Shown here in pieces: positions 1 to 8,047 of a stretch of 28,205 nucleotides of DNA (the stretch's first letter is position 1; each line of letters starts with the position of its first letter). The notes beneath the pieces were generated by a model. The model was not told the DNA's origin, made no database searches, and saw only the letters and a list, made by a program, of their open reading frames with translations. The position numbers and the translations under genes were made by a program. The stretch covers positions 1 through 28,205 of the forward strand of contig JBEGVV010000051.1 of NCBI GenBank assembly GCA_041178225.1, written 5' to 3'. Source of the DNA: CAIOSQ01 sp041178225 (lineage in GTDB: Bacteria; Pseudomonadota; Alphaproteobacteria; CACIAM-22H2).

Positions 1-1
1 C

Positions 2-34
2 ATCCTGCTGCGCTTCGCCCGGAGGGCTGCATGA
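2..34 (+). CDS. mnmG: 3' end of mnmG (partial, runs off left edge)
   Basis: The first bases, read from position 2, encode ILLRFARRAA followed by TGA at 32-34. Short basic ends of this kind are common at the C-terminus of MnmG (GidA), the tRNA uridine-34 modification enzyme that normally sits directly upstream of rsmG in alphaproteobacteria. The stop overlaps the rsmG start (ATGA), as expected for an operon. Only ten residues are visible, so the identification rests mainly on gene order. Confidence 0.55.
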   Translation: MLLRFARRAA

Positions 35-708
35 ATCCCGCCGAGTTCCAGGAATTCGCCCGCGTTTCACGTGAAACACTCGAGGGCTTCTCGACCTATC
101 GCTCGCTGCTGCTCAAGTGGCAGGCCAAGATCAACCTGGTCTCGGCCGCCACTCTCGACGATGTGTGGGAGCGGCATTTCGCGGATAGCGCGCAACTCTT
201 CCGGTTGCTCCCGGAGGATGCCGCCCATGTCGCGGATCTCGGTTCCGGGGCGGGGTTCCCGGGCCTCGTCCTGGCGCTGATGGCGCGGGATGCCGGGCGC
301 AAGTCCATGTTCCACCTCGTGGAAGCGGATAGCCGCAAGGCCGCCTTCCTGATCGAGGCCGCGCTGGCATTGAAGTTATTCAACCATAACGTGCGTGTCC
401 ACGCCGTGCGGCTAGAGAAGATGGGAGAGGGCCGGATCGCAGGCACGATGAGCGTCGCGGTGGCCCGCGCGCTGGCGGCGCTGCCCGACCTGCTGGCGCA
501 CGCGATGCCGATGCTCGTGCCGGGGGGAACCTGCCTGTTCCTCAAGGGCACGAAGGCGGACGACGAAGTCGCCGCCGCGCAACGCGCGGGCTGGCGCTTC
601 GAGATGACGCGCCACGCCAGCCGCGTCTCCGGCGGCGGCGCCGTCCTCGAGATCGGCGGGCTCTCGCGCGAGGCCCCGCTGGTCGCCTGGCCTCTGCGCA
701 AGCTATAG
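31..708 (+). CDS. rsmG: RsmG, 16S rRNA (guanine-527-N7) methyltransferase
   Basis: This cytoplasmic enzyme methylates N7 of G527 in 16S rRNA using S-adenosylmethionine. The 225-residue product has a typical length. The SAM-binding glycine loop DLGSGAGFPG lies at residues 70-79, and an N-terminal helix carries the family pattern LLKWQAKINLVS. The ATG at 31 overlaps the preceding stop as ATGA, which supports this start. parA follows 7 bases after the stop, giving the classic mnmG-rsmG-parA-parB order. Residues 11-17 (RVSRETL) are unusual because their DNA is a palindromic parS-like site (63-78), so the coding sequence carries a second, non-coding role. Loss of RsmG is known to give low-level streptomycin resistance in other bacteria. 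The family assignment is certain on motif and context. Confidence 0.97.
   Translation: MNPAEFQEFARVSRETLEGFSTYRSLLLKWQAKINLVSAATLDDVWERHFADSAQLFRLLPEDAAHVADLGSGAGFPGLVLALMARDAGRKSMFHLVEADSRKAAFLIEAALALKLFNHNVRVHAVRLEKMGEGRIAGTMSVAVARALAALPDLLAHAMPMLVPGGTCLFLKGTKADDEVAAAQRAGWRFEMTRHASRVSGGGAVLEIGGLSREAPLVAWPLRKL
63..78. promoter_or_regulatory. parS: parS centromere-like site inside rsmG
   Basis: The bases CGTTTCACGTGAAACA match the widely conserved ParB-binding parS sequence TGTTTCACGTGAAACA at 15 of 16 positions, and the inner 14 bases form a perfect palindrome. The site lies in codons 11-16 of rsmG, about 650 bases upstream of parA. ParB loads onto parS and slides along the DNA as a CTP-dependent clamp. 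The parA and parB genes alongside, and the candidate origin 12 kb away, fit a working chromosomal centromere. The sequence match is direct; binding is inferred. Confidence 0.9.
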
Positions 709-715
709 GTTCGCG

Positions 716-1560
<845 letters not shown>

Positions 1561-1564
<4 letters not shown>

Positions 1565-2466
1565 GCCCCGCCGAACCGCCCCGCAAGGGCCTTGGCAAGG
1601 GCCTCTCCGCCCTGCTCGGCGGCGGACCGGCCGCGCCGGCGGCCGTCGCCGCGACCGCGCCGGGCGCGGGCGCGCCGCGCGCCGCCTCCATGGTGCCGAT
1701 CGCGCAGATCTCCCCCGGCCGCTACCAGCCGCGCCGCGTCTTCGATCCCGACGAGATCGAGGCGCTCGCGCAATCCCTGCGCAACCAGGGCGTCCTGCAG
1801 CCGATCCTCGTGCGCCGCGTCTCCGTCGACCCGCCGCGCTACGAGCTGGTCGCGGGCGAGCGCCGCTGGCGCGCCGCCCAGGCCGCGCGGCTCCACGAGA
1901 TCCCCGCCGTGGTGAAGGACCTTTCAGACCGCGAGGCGCTGGAGGCGGCGCTGGTCGAGAACATCCAGCGCCAGGACCTCTCGCCTCTCGAGGAGGCGGA
2001 GGCCTTCAGCCGCCTCGCCGAGGAATTCGGCCATACGCAGGAGGCGATCGGCCAGGCGCTCGGCAAGTCGCGCGCCCATGTCGCCAACACGATCCGCCTG
2101 CTCGGCCTGCCCGACGCGGTCAAGGACATGCTCGCGCGGCGCGAGATCGATGCCGGCCATGCACGCGTCCTGCTCACGGCGGCCGATCCGCTCGGGCTCG
2201 CGCGGCGCATCGTCGCGGAGGGCCTCACCGTGCGCCAGGCCGAGGCGCTGGCGCGCGAGGCGCGCCAGCAGCCGCGTGGCAAGGCGACGCGGCGCGGCGC
2301 GGACGCGCGCGACGCCGACACGCGCGCCATGGAGAAGCGGCTGGAGGAGGCCACCGGCCTCAAGGTCGCGCTCCAGCACAAGCGGGGAGGGGACTCCGGA
2401 TCGGTCACCTTCCGCTACTCCAACCTCGACCAGTTCGACGACCTGGTCCAGAAGCTGACCCGCTGA
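1561..2466 (+). CDS. parB: ParB/Spo0J chromosome-partitioning CTPase clamp
   Basis: ParB binds parS, spreads as a CTP-loaded clamp and stimulates ParA. The 301-residue product has the expected domains: an N-terminal ParA-activating segment (KGLGKGLSALLG, residues 9-20), the ParB nuclease-like fold with the CTP-binding GERRWRA motif (99-105) and ENIQRQDL (133-140), a helix-turn-helix around 158-180 for parS recognition, and a C-terminal dimerisation segment. The ATG at 1561 overlaps the parA stop. The same frame stays open back to about 1225, but that part lies antiphase inside parA and has no ParB character, so the later start is chosen. A linker rich in Ala and Arg separates the DNA-binding and dimer domains. 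Confidence 0.97.
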
Positions 2467-2480
2467 CCATGGGCGACGGG

Positions 2481-2506
2481 GGAATAGCGCGCGGCGCGGG
2501 CCGTTA
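2481..2506 (+). promoter_or_regulatory. candidate ECF-type promoter ahead of the sigma gene
   Basis: In the 67-base gap after parB, GGAAT at 2481-2485 and CGTTA at 2502-2506 are 16 bases apart. This resembles the GGAAC-N16/17-CGTT pattern of alphaproteobacterial ECF promoters, with one mismatch in the upstream element. It ends 28 bases ahead of the ECF sigma start, a position expected for self-activation. With short elements in GC-rich DNA a chance match is possible. Confidence 0.4.
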
Positions 2507-2533
2507 TCGCCTCGATCCGCGCGAGGCCCCGCG

Positions 2534-3097
2534 ATGAGCGGTGGCGTCGACCCGGCGATCCAGGCGGAGCTGGTCGCTCTCCTGCCGAGGCTGCGCCGCT
2601 TCGCGCGCGGCCTCGCGGGCGTTCCCGACCAGGCCGACGACCTCGTCCAGGCGGCGTGCGAGAAGGCCCTGTCGCGGATCCACCAGTGGACGCCCGGAAC
2701 CCGGCTGGACAGCTGGATGTTCCGGATCGTCCAGACCACGTGGCTGGACCAGAAGAGGGCCCAGAAGGTGCGGACGGGCGAGGGACGCGTGGACGCGGAC
2801 TCGCCGCTGGTGGAGGCGGAGCTTTCGGTCGATGGCGCGAGGGAAATGGAAAGCCACATCACCTACGACGCGGTGCGACGCGCCATGGCCACGCTGCCCG
2901 ACGAGCAACGCGCCGTGATGATGCTCGTCTGCGTCGAGGGCCAGTCCTACAAGGAGGCCGCCGACACGCTCGCCATCCCGATCGGCACGGTGATGAGCCG
3001 CCTGTCGCGCGCGCGCACCGCGCTGGGCCGCCTCGTCGGCGAGCCCGCCACCGAGGCGGCGGGCAATGTCGTTCGCTTCAAGCCAGAGGGATCCTGA
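2534..3097 (+). CDS. ECF-type RNA polymerase sigma factor
   Basis: This is a group 4 (extracytoplasmic-function) sigma factor that would direct RNA polymerase to a small regulon. The 187-residue product has region 2 at about residues 12-78 (LLPRLRRFARGL, then DQADDLVQAACEKAL and the WMFRIVQTTWLD stretch). Region 4 lies at about 115-168 (LPDEQRAVMMLVCVEGQSYKEAA and a helix-turn-helix ending in GTVMSRLSRAR). There is no region 1 or 3, as usual for this class. A probable membrane anti-sigma gene begins 4 bases after the stop, so the pair is likely co-transcribed and self-regulated. There is no PhyR or NepR gene nearby, so I do not call it EcfG. The inducing signal cannot be told from the sequence. 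Confidence 0.93.
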   Translation: MSGGVDPAIQAELVALLPRLRRFARGLAGVPDQADDLVQAACEKALSRIHQWTPGTRLDSWMFRIVQTTWLDQKRAQKVRTGEGRVDADSPLVEAELSVDGAREMESHITYDAVRRAMATLPDEQRAVMMLVCVEGQSYKEAADTLAIPIGTVMSRLSRARTALGRLVGEPATEAAGNVVRFKPEGS

Positions 3098-3101
3098 CCC
3101 G

Positions 3102-3971
3102 ATGGAACGGACCACCCGGATCGACGACGTGATGCTGATGGCCTATGTCGACGGCGAGGTCGACGCGCAGACCGCGCGCGAGATCGAGGCCACGATCGCC
3201 ACCGATCCCGCCATCGGCCGCCGCGTCGCCATGTTCCGCCAGACCGCGACGATGACGCGCGGCGCCTTCGGCGAAGTCCTGCACGAGCCCGTTCCCGAGC
3301 GCCTCCTGGGCGCCCTCGGCGGCGGCCCGGCCGCCGCGCCCGCCGCCGTGGCGGCGAGCGTCGTGCCGATGCGCGGCCGTCCCGAGCAACGCGGCTATCT
3401 CTGGCGCAACGCGGGCTGGGCCGCGGCGGCCGCGATCGGCGCCGTCGCCCTGCTCAACGTCGCCTCGCAGCAGGGCGTCGCGCCCTTCGCGCAGCGCGCG
3501 CCCGTCCAGGAGGTCGCGGCGACGACCGACGCCGAGCGCTGGATCGACAACCTCGCCGCCTGGTACCGCGTGCATCGTGCCTCGTTCGAGAAGGACCAGC
3601 GCCTGCTCGTCGACATCGGCGCCGAGAACATCGACGAACTCGAGCGCTGGGTCGGCGCCAAGCTGCAGCGCGAGATCGCCGTGCCCGACCTTTCCCCCTT
3701 CGGCTATCGCCAGCAGGGCGGCAGGCTGCTCCTCATCGGGCGGCGCCCGGCGGCGCAGTTCTTCTACGCGACGGAGACCGGAGAGCTCGTGCAGCTCGTC
3801 ATCGGCTTCACCGACCAGCCCGACCGCGAGGGCCGGCTCGACCAGCGCGAGGACGTCAACATCGTGAGCTGGCGCGAGAAGGGCTATGCCTACGCCTTCA
3901 TCGGTCGCATCGATGGCAAGCGCCTGTGGGCGATGGCCGACGCGACCTGGGCGAAGCTGAAGCCCGCATGA
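3102..3971 (+). CDS. probable membrane-anchored anti-sigma factor
   Basis: The 289-residue product begins with a short cytoplasmic domain (residues 8-60, including MAYVDGEVDAQTAREIEATI and a DPAIGRRV stretch) like the sigma-binding domain of alphaproteobacterial anti-sigma factors. An Ala/Pro-rich linker follows, then one membrane helix at about 103-122 and a periplasmic part of some 165 residues. The His-x3-Cys-x2-Cys zinc motif found in many anti-sigma domains is absent, and no cysteine is present in the N-terminal domain. Position right after the ECF sigma gene supports the role. The ATG at 3102 is chosen because an upstream in-frame ATG at 3066 lies inside the sigma gene. The stop overlaps the next gene (ATGA). 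The function is inferred from domain layout and context. Confidence 0.78.
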   Translation: MERTTRIDDVMLMAYVDGEVDAQTAREIEATIATDPAIGRRVAMFRQTATMTRGAFGEVLHEPVPERLLGALGGGPAAAPAAVAASVVPMRGRPEQRGYLWRNAGWAAAAAIGAVALLNVASQQGVAPFAQRAPVQEVAATTDAERWIDNLAAWYRVHRASFEKDQRLLVDIGAENIDELERWVGAKLQREIAVPDLSPFGYRQQGGRLLLIGRRPAAQFFYATETGELVQLVIGFTDQPDREGRLDQREDVNIVSWREKGYAYAFIGRIDGKRLWAMADATWAKLKPA

Positions 3972-5245
3972 GGCGCGAGCGCGCGCCGGAACTCTTCGAG
4001 CTCGACATCTCGACCCTCGCGCCCGGGCGCGACGCCTCGGGCGTGCATGCCGGGCGCGCGATCCATGTGCCCTGGACCCTGCCGGGCGACCGGGTCCTCG
4101 CGATGTCCCAGGGCCCGGGTCGCGCGCTGCCCGAGCGCTGGATCTCCCGCGCGCCGGGCCGCGCCGAGCCCGCCTGCGGCCATTTCGAGCGCTGCGGCGG
4201 ATGCACCGCCCAGCATCTCCCGGCGGACGACTACGCCGCATGGAAGGCCGGGATCGCGCGCGAGGCGGCCTCGCGCGCCGGCTTCCCCGACGCGACGATC
4301 GCGCCGCTCTCGATCTCGCCGGCGCGCTCGCGCCGCCGCGCCACGCTCGCCGCGGTGCTTGGCGCCTCGGGCATCGCGCTCGGCTTCCATGCCCTCGCGC
4401 GGCGGGAGATCGTCGACGTCTCGGCCTGCGCCATCCTCGCGCCCGGCATCGCGGACCTCCTGCCAGACATGCGCGAGGCCCTGCGACCCGCGCTCGACCG
4501 TGCCGCGCGCTGCGACATCGCCATCACCCTCGCGGAGAACGGCCTCGACGTCGTCGTCCTCGGCGAGGTGGACCGCGCACGGCTGTCCGCCCTCGCGGCG
4601 CTGCCCGGGATCGCGCGCCTCTCGCGCGGCATCGACCCCGAGGGCGAGCACGAACTGGTGGCCCTGCACCGCAGGCCGGTCATCCGCTTCGACGGCATCG
4701 CGATCGAGCCGCCGCCCCATGTCTTCCTGCAGGCGACCATCGAGGGCGAGCAGGCGATCCGCGACGCCATGCGCGAGGGCCTGGATGGAGCAAGGCGCGT
4801 CGCCGACCTCTTCTCCGGCTGCGGGACGCTGTCGCTGCCGCTGGCGCGCGAGCGCCAGGTGATGGCGATCGACAGCAACGCCGCCGCGCTGGCCGCGCTC
4901 GACGCCGCGGCGCGCGCCGGCGGGCTGGGCGCGCGGCTGCGCGTGCTGCGCCGCGACCTCGCGAGGCGACCGCTGGTGGGCGAGGAACTCGAGGACTTCG
5001 ACGCCGTCGTCTTCGACCCGCCCCGCGAGGGTGCGCGCGACCAGGCGGCGGCGATCGCTCGCTCGCCCGTCCCGCGCGTCGTCGCCGTGTCCTGCAACCC
5101 GTCGACCTTCGCGCGCGACGCGGCGCTGCTCCGGGAGGGCGGATACCGGCTCGACCGGCTATCCCCGGTCGACCAGTTCCGCTGGTCCCCGCATCTCGAG
5201 CTGGTCGGGTCCTTCTCCCGGCCGCGCGCGCGCCGCCGCGGCTGA
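3968..5245 (+). CDS. TrmA/RlmD-family RNA 5-methyluridine methyltransferase
   Basis: This enzyme transfers a methyl group from SAM to C5 of a uridine in RNA, most likely 23S rRNA. The 425-residue product starts with a TRAM-like RNA-binding segment (about 10-60). Four cysteines follow that would hold a [4Fe-4S] cluster: C70, C76 and C79 in CGHFERCGGC, and C154. The Rossmann methyltransferase domain has the SAM loop DLFSGCGTL (280-288), DPPREG at 350-355 and the catalytic cysteine C376 in VSCNPS. It is overlapped by the anti-sigma stop (ATGA) and may be co-transcribed with the sigma locus. Whether the target is U1939, U747 or another uridine cannot be decided here. Confidence 0.93.
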   Translation: MRRERAPELFELDISTLAPGRDASGVHAGRAIHVPWTLPGDRVLAMSQGPGRALPERWISRAPGRAEPACGHFERCGGCTAQHLPADDYAAWKAGIAREAASRAGFPDATIAPLSISPARSRRRATLAAVLGASGIALGFHALARREIVDVSACAILAPGIADLLPDMREALRPALDRAARCDIAITLAENGLDVVVLGEVDRARLSALAALPGIARLSRGIDPEGEHELVALHRRPVIRFDGIAIEPPPHVFLQATIEGEQAIRDAMREGLDGARRVADLFSGCGTLSLPLARERQVMAIDSNAAALAALDAAARAGGLGARLRVLRRDLARRPLVGEELEDFDAVVFDPPREGARDQAAAIARSPVPRVVAVSCNPSTFARDAALLREGGYRLDRLSPVDQFRWSPHLELVGSFSRPRARRRG

Positions 5246-5247
5246 GC

Positions 5248-6018
5248 TCAGCCGCCGAAGGCCTTGCGATGCGCGTCGACCTCGGCGCGCGCCGCGCCCA
5301 CGAGCAGGGTCAGCTCGGTCGACGCGGCGACCATCGAGAACCCGTCGCGCAGCATCTGCGCCGTCGTCAGGCTGCCCCAGGGCACCGCGCCCATCGGCTT
5401 GCCCGAGCGGCGGATGCCAGCCATGGCCTTCTCGACCGTGGCGAGGAACCTCGGGTCGTCATAGGCGCGCAGCCTGCCGAGCGTGCCGGACAGGTCGTTC
5501 GGCCCGATGAAGAGCGCGTCGACGCCCTCGACCGCCGCGATCGCGTCGACGTTCTCGACCGCCTTGGCGCTCTCGATCTGGACGATCACGAAGACCTCGT
5601 CGTTGGCGCGCTCGCGCCAGGCGTCGAGGTCGCGCTCGAGGCCAAGCTGGCGCCAGGGCCCGAAGCTGCGGCGGCCCTGCGGCGGGTAGCGGCAGGCCGC
5701 GACCGCGGCCTTCGCCTCCTCGGCGGTCTCCACCATCGGGACCATGATCGTGTCGGCGCCCGCGTCGAGCACGCGCTTGATGTAGACCTGGTCGTTCCAC
5801 GGCACGCGCACCACCGCGGCGCAATCCATGCGCGAGAGCACCTGCATGTGGAGCAGCGTGTCGCGCGGCATGGACGGCCCATGCTCGTTGTCGAGGATGA
5901 TGAAGTCGAAGCCGGCCGCCGCCAGGCTCTCGGTGTAGATCGTGTCGATCACGTTGCTCCACACGCCAAGGCACTTGCGGCCGGCGGCGAACTTCGCGCG
6001 CAACTTGTTCGTCGGCAT
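5248..6018 (-). CDS. HpcH/HpaI-type class II aldolase
   Basis: Members of this metal-dependent family split 2-keto-3-deoxy or 4-hydroxy-2-keto acids into pyruvate and an aldehyde. The 256-residue product fits the family length. Residues known to be important in HpaI are present at nearly the same numbers: W20, H46 in DNEHG, R71 in VRVPW, and the metal ligands E149 in QIES and D175 in GPNDL. The true substrate is unknown; 2-keto-3-deoxy-glucarate-like or 4-hydroxy-2-oxoheptanedioate-like acids are usual for the family. The gene converges on the methyltransferase with only 2 bases between stop codons, and diverges from the metallopeptidase gene across a 98-base gap (6019-6116) with no clear promoter. 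No partner sugar-acid genes are nearby. Confidence 0.92.
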   Translation of the reverse strand: MPTNKLRAKFAAGRKCLGVWSNVIDTIYTESLAAAGFDFIILDNEHGPSMPRDTLLHMQVLSRMDCAAVVRVPWNDQVYIKRVLDAGADTIMVPMVETAEEAKAAVAACRYPPQGRRSFGPWRQLGLERDLDAWRERANDEVFVIVQIESAKAVENVDAIAAVEGVDALFIGPNDLSGTLGRLRAYDDPRFLATVEKAMAGIRRSGKPMGAVPWGSLTTAQMLRDGFSMVAASTELTLLVGAARAEVDAHRKAFGG

Positions 6019-6116
6019 GGTCCCCCCCGCGCGGTCCCGGATGCGCCGCGCCGGCGCGGATTATCGAGCGGGGCGAGGCAAAGCGCAAAGGTTGCCGTCG
6101 CCAAGGGCCGCGCGCT

Positions 6117-6845
6117 ATGCCCGTCGCGATGAACGACCATCGGGATCCGGGCCAGGTCGCGCTTCCCGGCGAGGGCGGGGAGGTGGTGCTGCGCGTGAAG
6201 CGCAATCCGCGCGCGCGCCGCATCTCGCTGCGCGCCGATCCGCGCGACGGCGCGGTGGTGCTCGTGCTGCCGATGCGCGCCAGCCTCGACGCCGGCCTCG
6301 CCTTCGCGCGCAGCCAGGCGGCCTGGATCCGCGCACGCCTCGCCGCGGCGCCGCGGCCCCTGCCATTCGCGCCGGGCACGCGCCTCGGCGTCCAGGGCGA
6401 GGAGCTCGAGATCGTCCACGACGCGGCCCGGCGAGGGCCCGCGCGGCGCGAGGGCGCGCTGCTCGTCGTGGGCGGCAAGCCGGAATTCGTCGCGCGGCGC
6501 GTGCGCGACTTCCTCCGCGCGGAGGCCGGTCGCAGGCTCGGCGCCCTCGCGGCGGCGAAGGCCGCCACGCTCGGAAGGACGCTGCGCGCGCTGCGCATCT
6601 CCGACACGCGCTCGCGCTGGGGATCCTGCGCGCGCGACGCGCGCATCAGCCTGTCCTGGCGCCTCGTGATCGCCCCGCCCTGCGTCGCCGACTACGTGGT
6701 CGCCCACGAGGTCGCGCATCTCGCGCATCACGACCACTCGCCCGCGTTCTGGCGCGTCGTGGACACGCTCACCGGACACCGCGCCGAGGCGCAGGCCTGG
6801 CTGCGCGCCAATGGCGCGGCGCTGCTCGGCGCGGGCCGCGCGTGA
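6117..6845 (+). CDS. YgjP/SprT-like zinc metallopeptidase (M48-type family)
   Basis: The 242-residue product matches the YgjP (DUF45) family, a group of putative cytoplasmic zinc-dependent peptidases. The zinc motif HEVAH is at residues 197-201, with a further histidine in the HHDHSPAFW segment. The preceding block SRWGSCARDARISLSWRLVIAP is the family hallmark. No signal peptide or membrane segment is seen. Two starts are possible: ATG at 6117 or ATG at 6129. Neither has a strong ribosome site, and the CTATGC around 6115-6120 could be part of a -10 element, which would favour 6129. The stop overlaps the exporter gene by 4 bases (GTGA). The physiological substrate is unknown in this family. 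Confidence 0.9.
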   Translation: MPVAMNDHRDPGQVALPGEGGEVVLRVKRNPRARRISLRADPRDGAVVLVLPMRASLDAGLAFARSQAAWIRARLAAAPRPLPFAPGTRLGVQGEELEIVHDAARRGPARREGALLVVGGKPEFVARRVRDFLRAEAGRRLGALAAAKAATLGRTLRALRISDTRSRWGSCARDARISLSWRLVIAPPCVADYVVAHEVAHLAHHDHSPAFWRVVDTLTGHRAEAQAWLRANGAALLGAGRA

Positions 6846-8047
6846 AGGGCCACCTCGCGCCGGATTCCCGCGGCGTGGGCGCGCTGCTGGTCGGACTGGT
6901 CGCCATGATGGCGATCTCGACGGACCTCTACCTGCCCTCGCTGCCTTCCATCGCGCGCGACTTCGGCGTCGACGTCGCCGCCGCGCAGCTCACGCTCAGC
7001 GCCTTCATGCTGGGCATCGCGGCGGGGCAGGTGGTGGTCGGGCCGCTCTCCGACCGCCTCGGTCGCCGACCCGTCCTCGTCGGCGCGAGCGCCTGCTACG
7101 CCCTCGCCTCCGTCGCCTGCGCGCTCGCGCCCGGGATCGACGCGCTCGTGGCCTCGCGCGTGGTGCAGGCGCTGGGTGCCTGCGCTGGCGGCGTGGTCGG
7201 GCGCGCCGTCGTGCGCGACGTGCATGGCCGCGAGGGCGCGGCGCGCGTGCTGGCGCTGATCGGCTCGGCGATGGCGATCATGCCGGCGATCGGGCCGATC
7301 CTCGGCGGCTTCGTCGAGGCCTGGGCCGGGTGGCGCTGGAACTTCGCGCTCCTCGCGGCCTTCGGCGCGGCGCTGTCCGCCCTCGCCTGGGCCGGGCTGC
7401 CGGAGACGAATGCCCGGCGCGACCCGCGCGCGACCGACCCCCTGCGCATGGCGCGCAACTTCGCGACGATCCTGTCGAGCCGCGAGTTCCTGTCCTTCGC
7501 CGCCATCGCCTCGGCATCCTATGGCGGCATGTTCGCCTTCATCTCCGGCTCGTCCTTCGTCTTCGTCGACGGGCTCGGCACGCGGCCGGAGGCCTATGGC
7601 TTCCATTTCGCGCTCGTCGTCGCCGGCTATTTCGCGGGCACGCAGCTCGCCGCATGGCTGACGCCGCGCCGGGGCATCGAGGCGATGCTGCGCCTGGCCG
7701 GGCTGGTCATGCTCGCCGGCGGCGGCGCGATGCTCGCCTGCGCCGCATCGGGCGCGGTCCTCTCCAGCGGCCTCGCTGCGCCGGCGATCGGCGCCTCGAT
7801 GGCGCTCTATTGCGTGGGCTTCGGCATCTGCAGCCCGAACGCCGCCGCGGGCGCCATCGCGCCCTTCCCGGCGCTCGCCGGCACCGCGGCCTCCGCGCTG
7901 GGCGTGCTGCAGACGGGAAGCGCCGCGCTGGTCGGCGCGCTGGTCGGCCACCTGCACGACGGAACGCCGTTGCCGATGGCGGCGACCATCGCGGCCATGG
8001 CGCTCGCCGCGACGATCTCCTTCCGGCTGCTCAATTCCCGCGATTGA
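6842..8047 (+). CDS. Bcr/CflA-type MFS drug exporter
   Basis: The 401-residue product is an inner-membrane major facilitator with about twelve hydrophobic segments. The DLYLPSLPSIARDF stretch after the first helix is typical of the Bcr/CflA branch, which exports bicyclomycin, chloramphenicol and other compounds. The loop 2-3 signature GPLSDRLGRRPVL is intact. The GTG at 6842 overlaps the metallopeptidase stop (GTGA) and leaves a short cytoplasmic lead before helix 1; no in-frame ATG earlier than the first helix competes. The 3' end overlaps the end of the convergent penicillin-binding protein gene by 17 bases. The natural substrate is unknown. Confidence 0.92.
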   Translation: MKGHLAPDSRGVGALLVGLVAMMAISTDLYLPSLPSIARDFGVDVAAAQLTLSAFMLGIAAGQVVVGPLSDRLGRRPVLVGASACYALASVACALAPGIDALVASRVVQALGACAGGVVGRAVVRDVHGREGAARVLALIGSAMAIMPAIGPILGGFVEAWAGWRWNFALLAAFGAALSALAWAGLPETNARRDPRATDPLRMARNFATILSSREFLSFAAIASASYGGMFAFISGSSFVFVDGLGTRPEAYGFHFALVVAGYFAGTQLAAWLTPRRGIEAMLRLAGLVMLAGGGAMLACAASGAVLSSGLAAPAIGASMALYCVGFGICSPNAAAGAIAPFPALAGTAASALGVLQTGSAALVGALVGHLHDGTPLPMAATIAAMALAATISFRLLNSRD

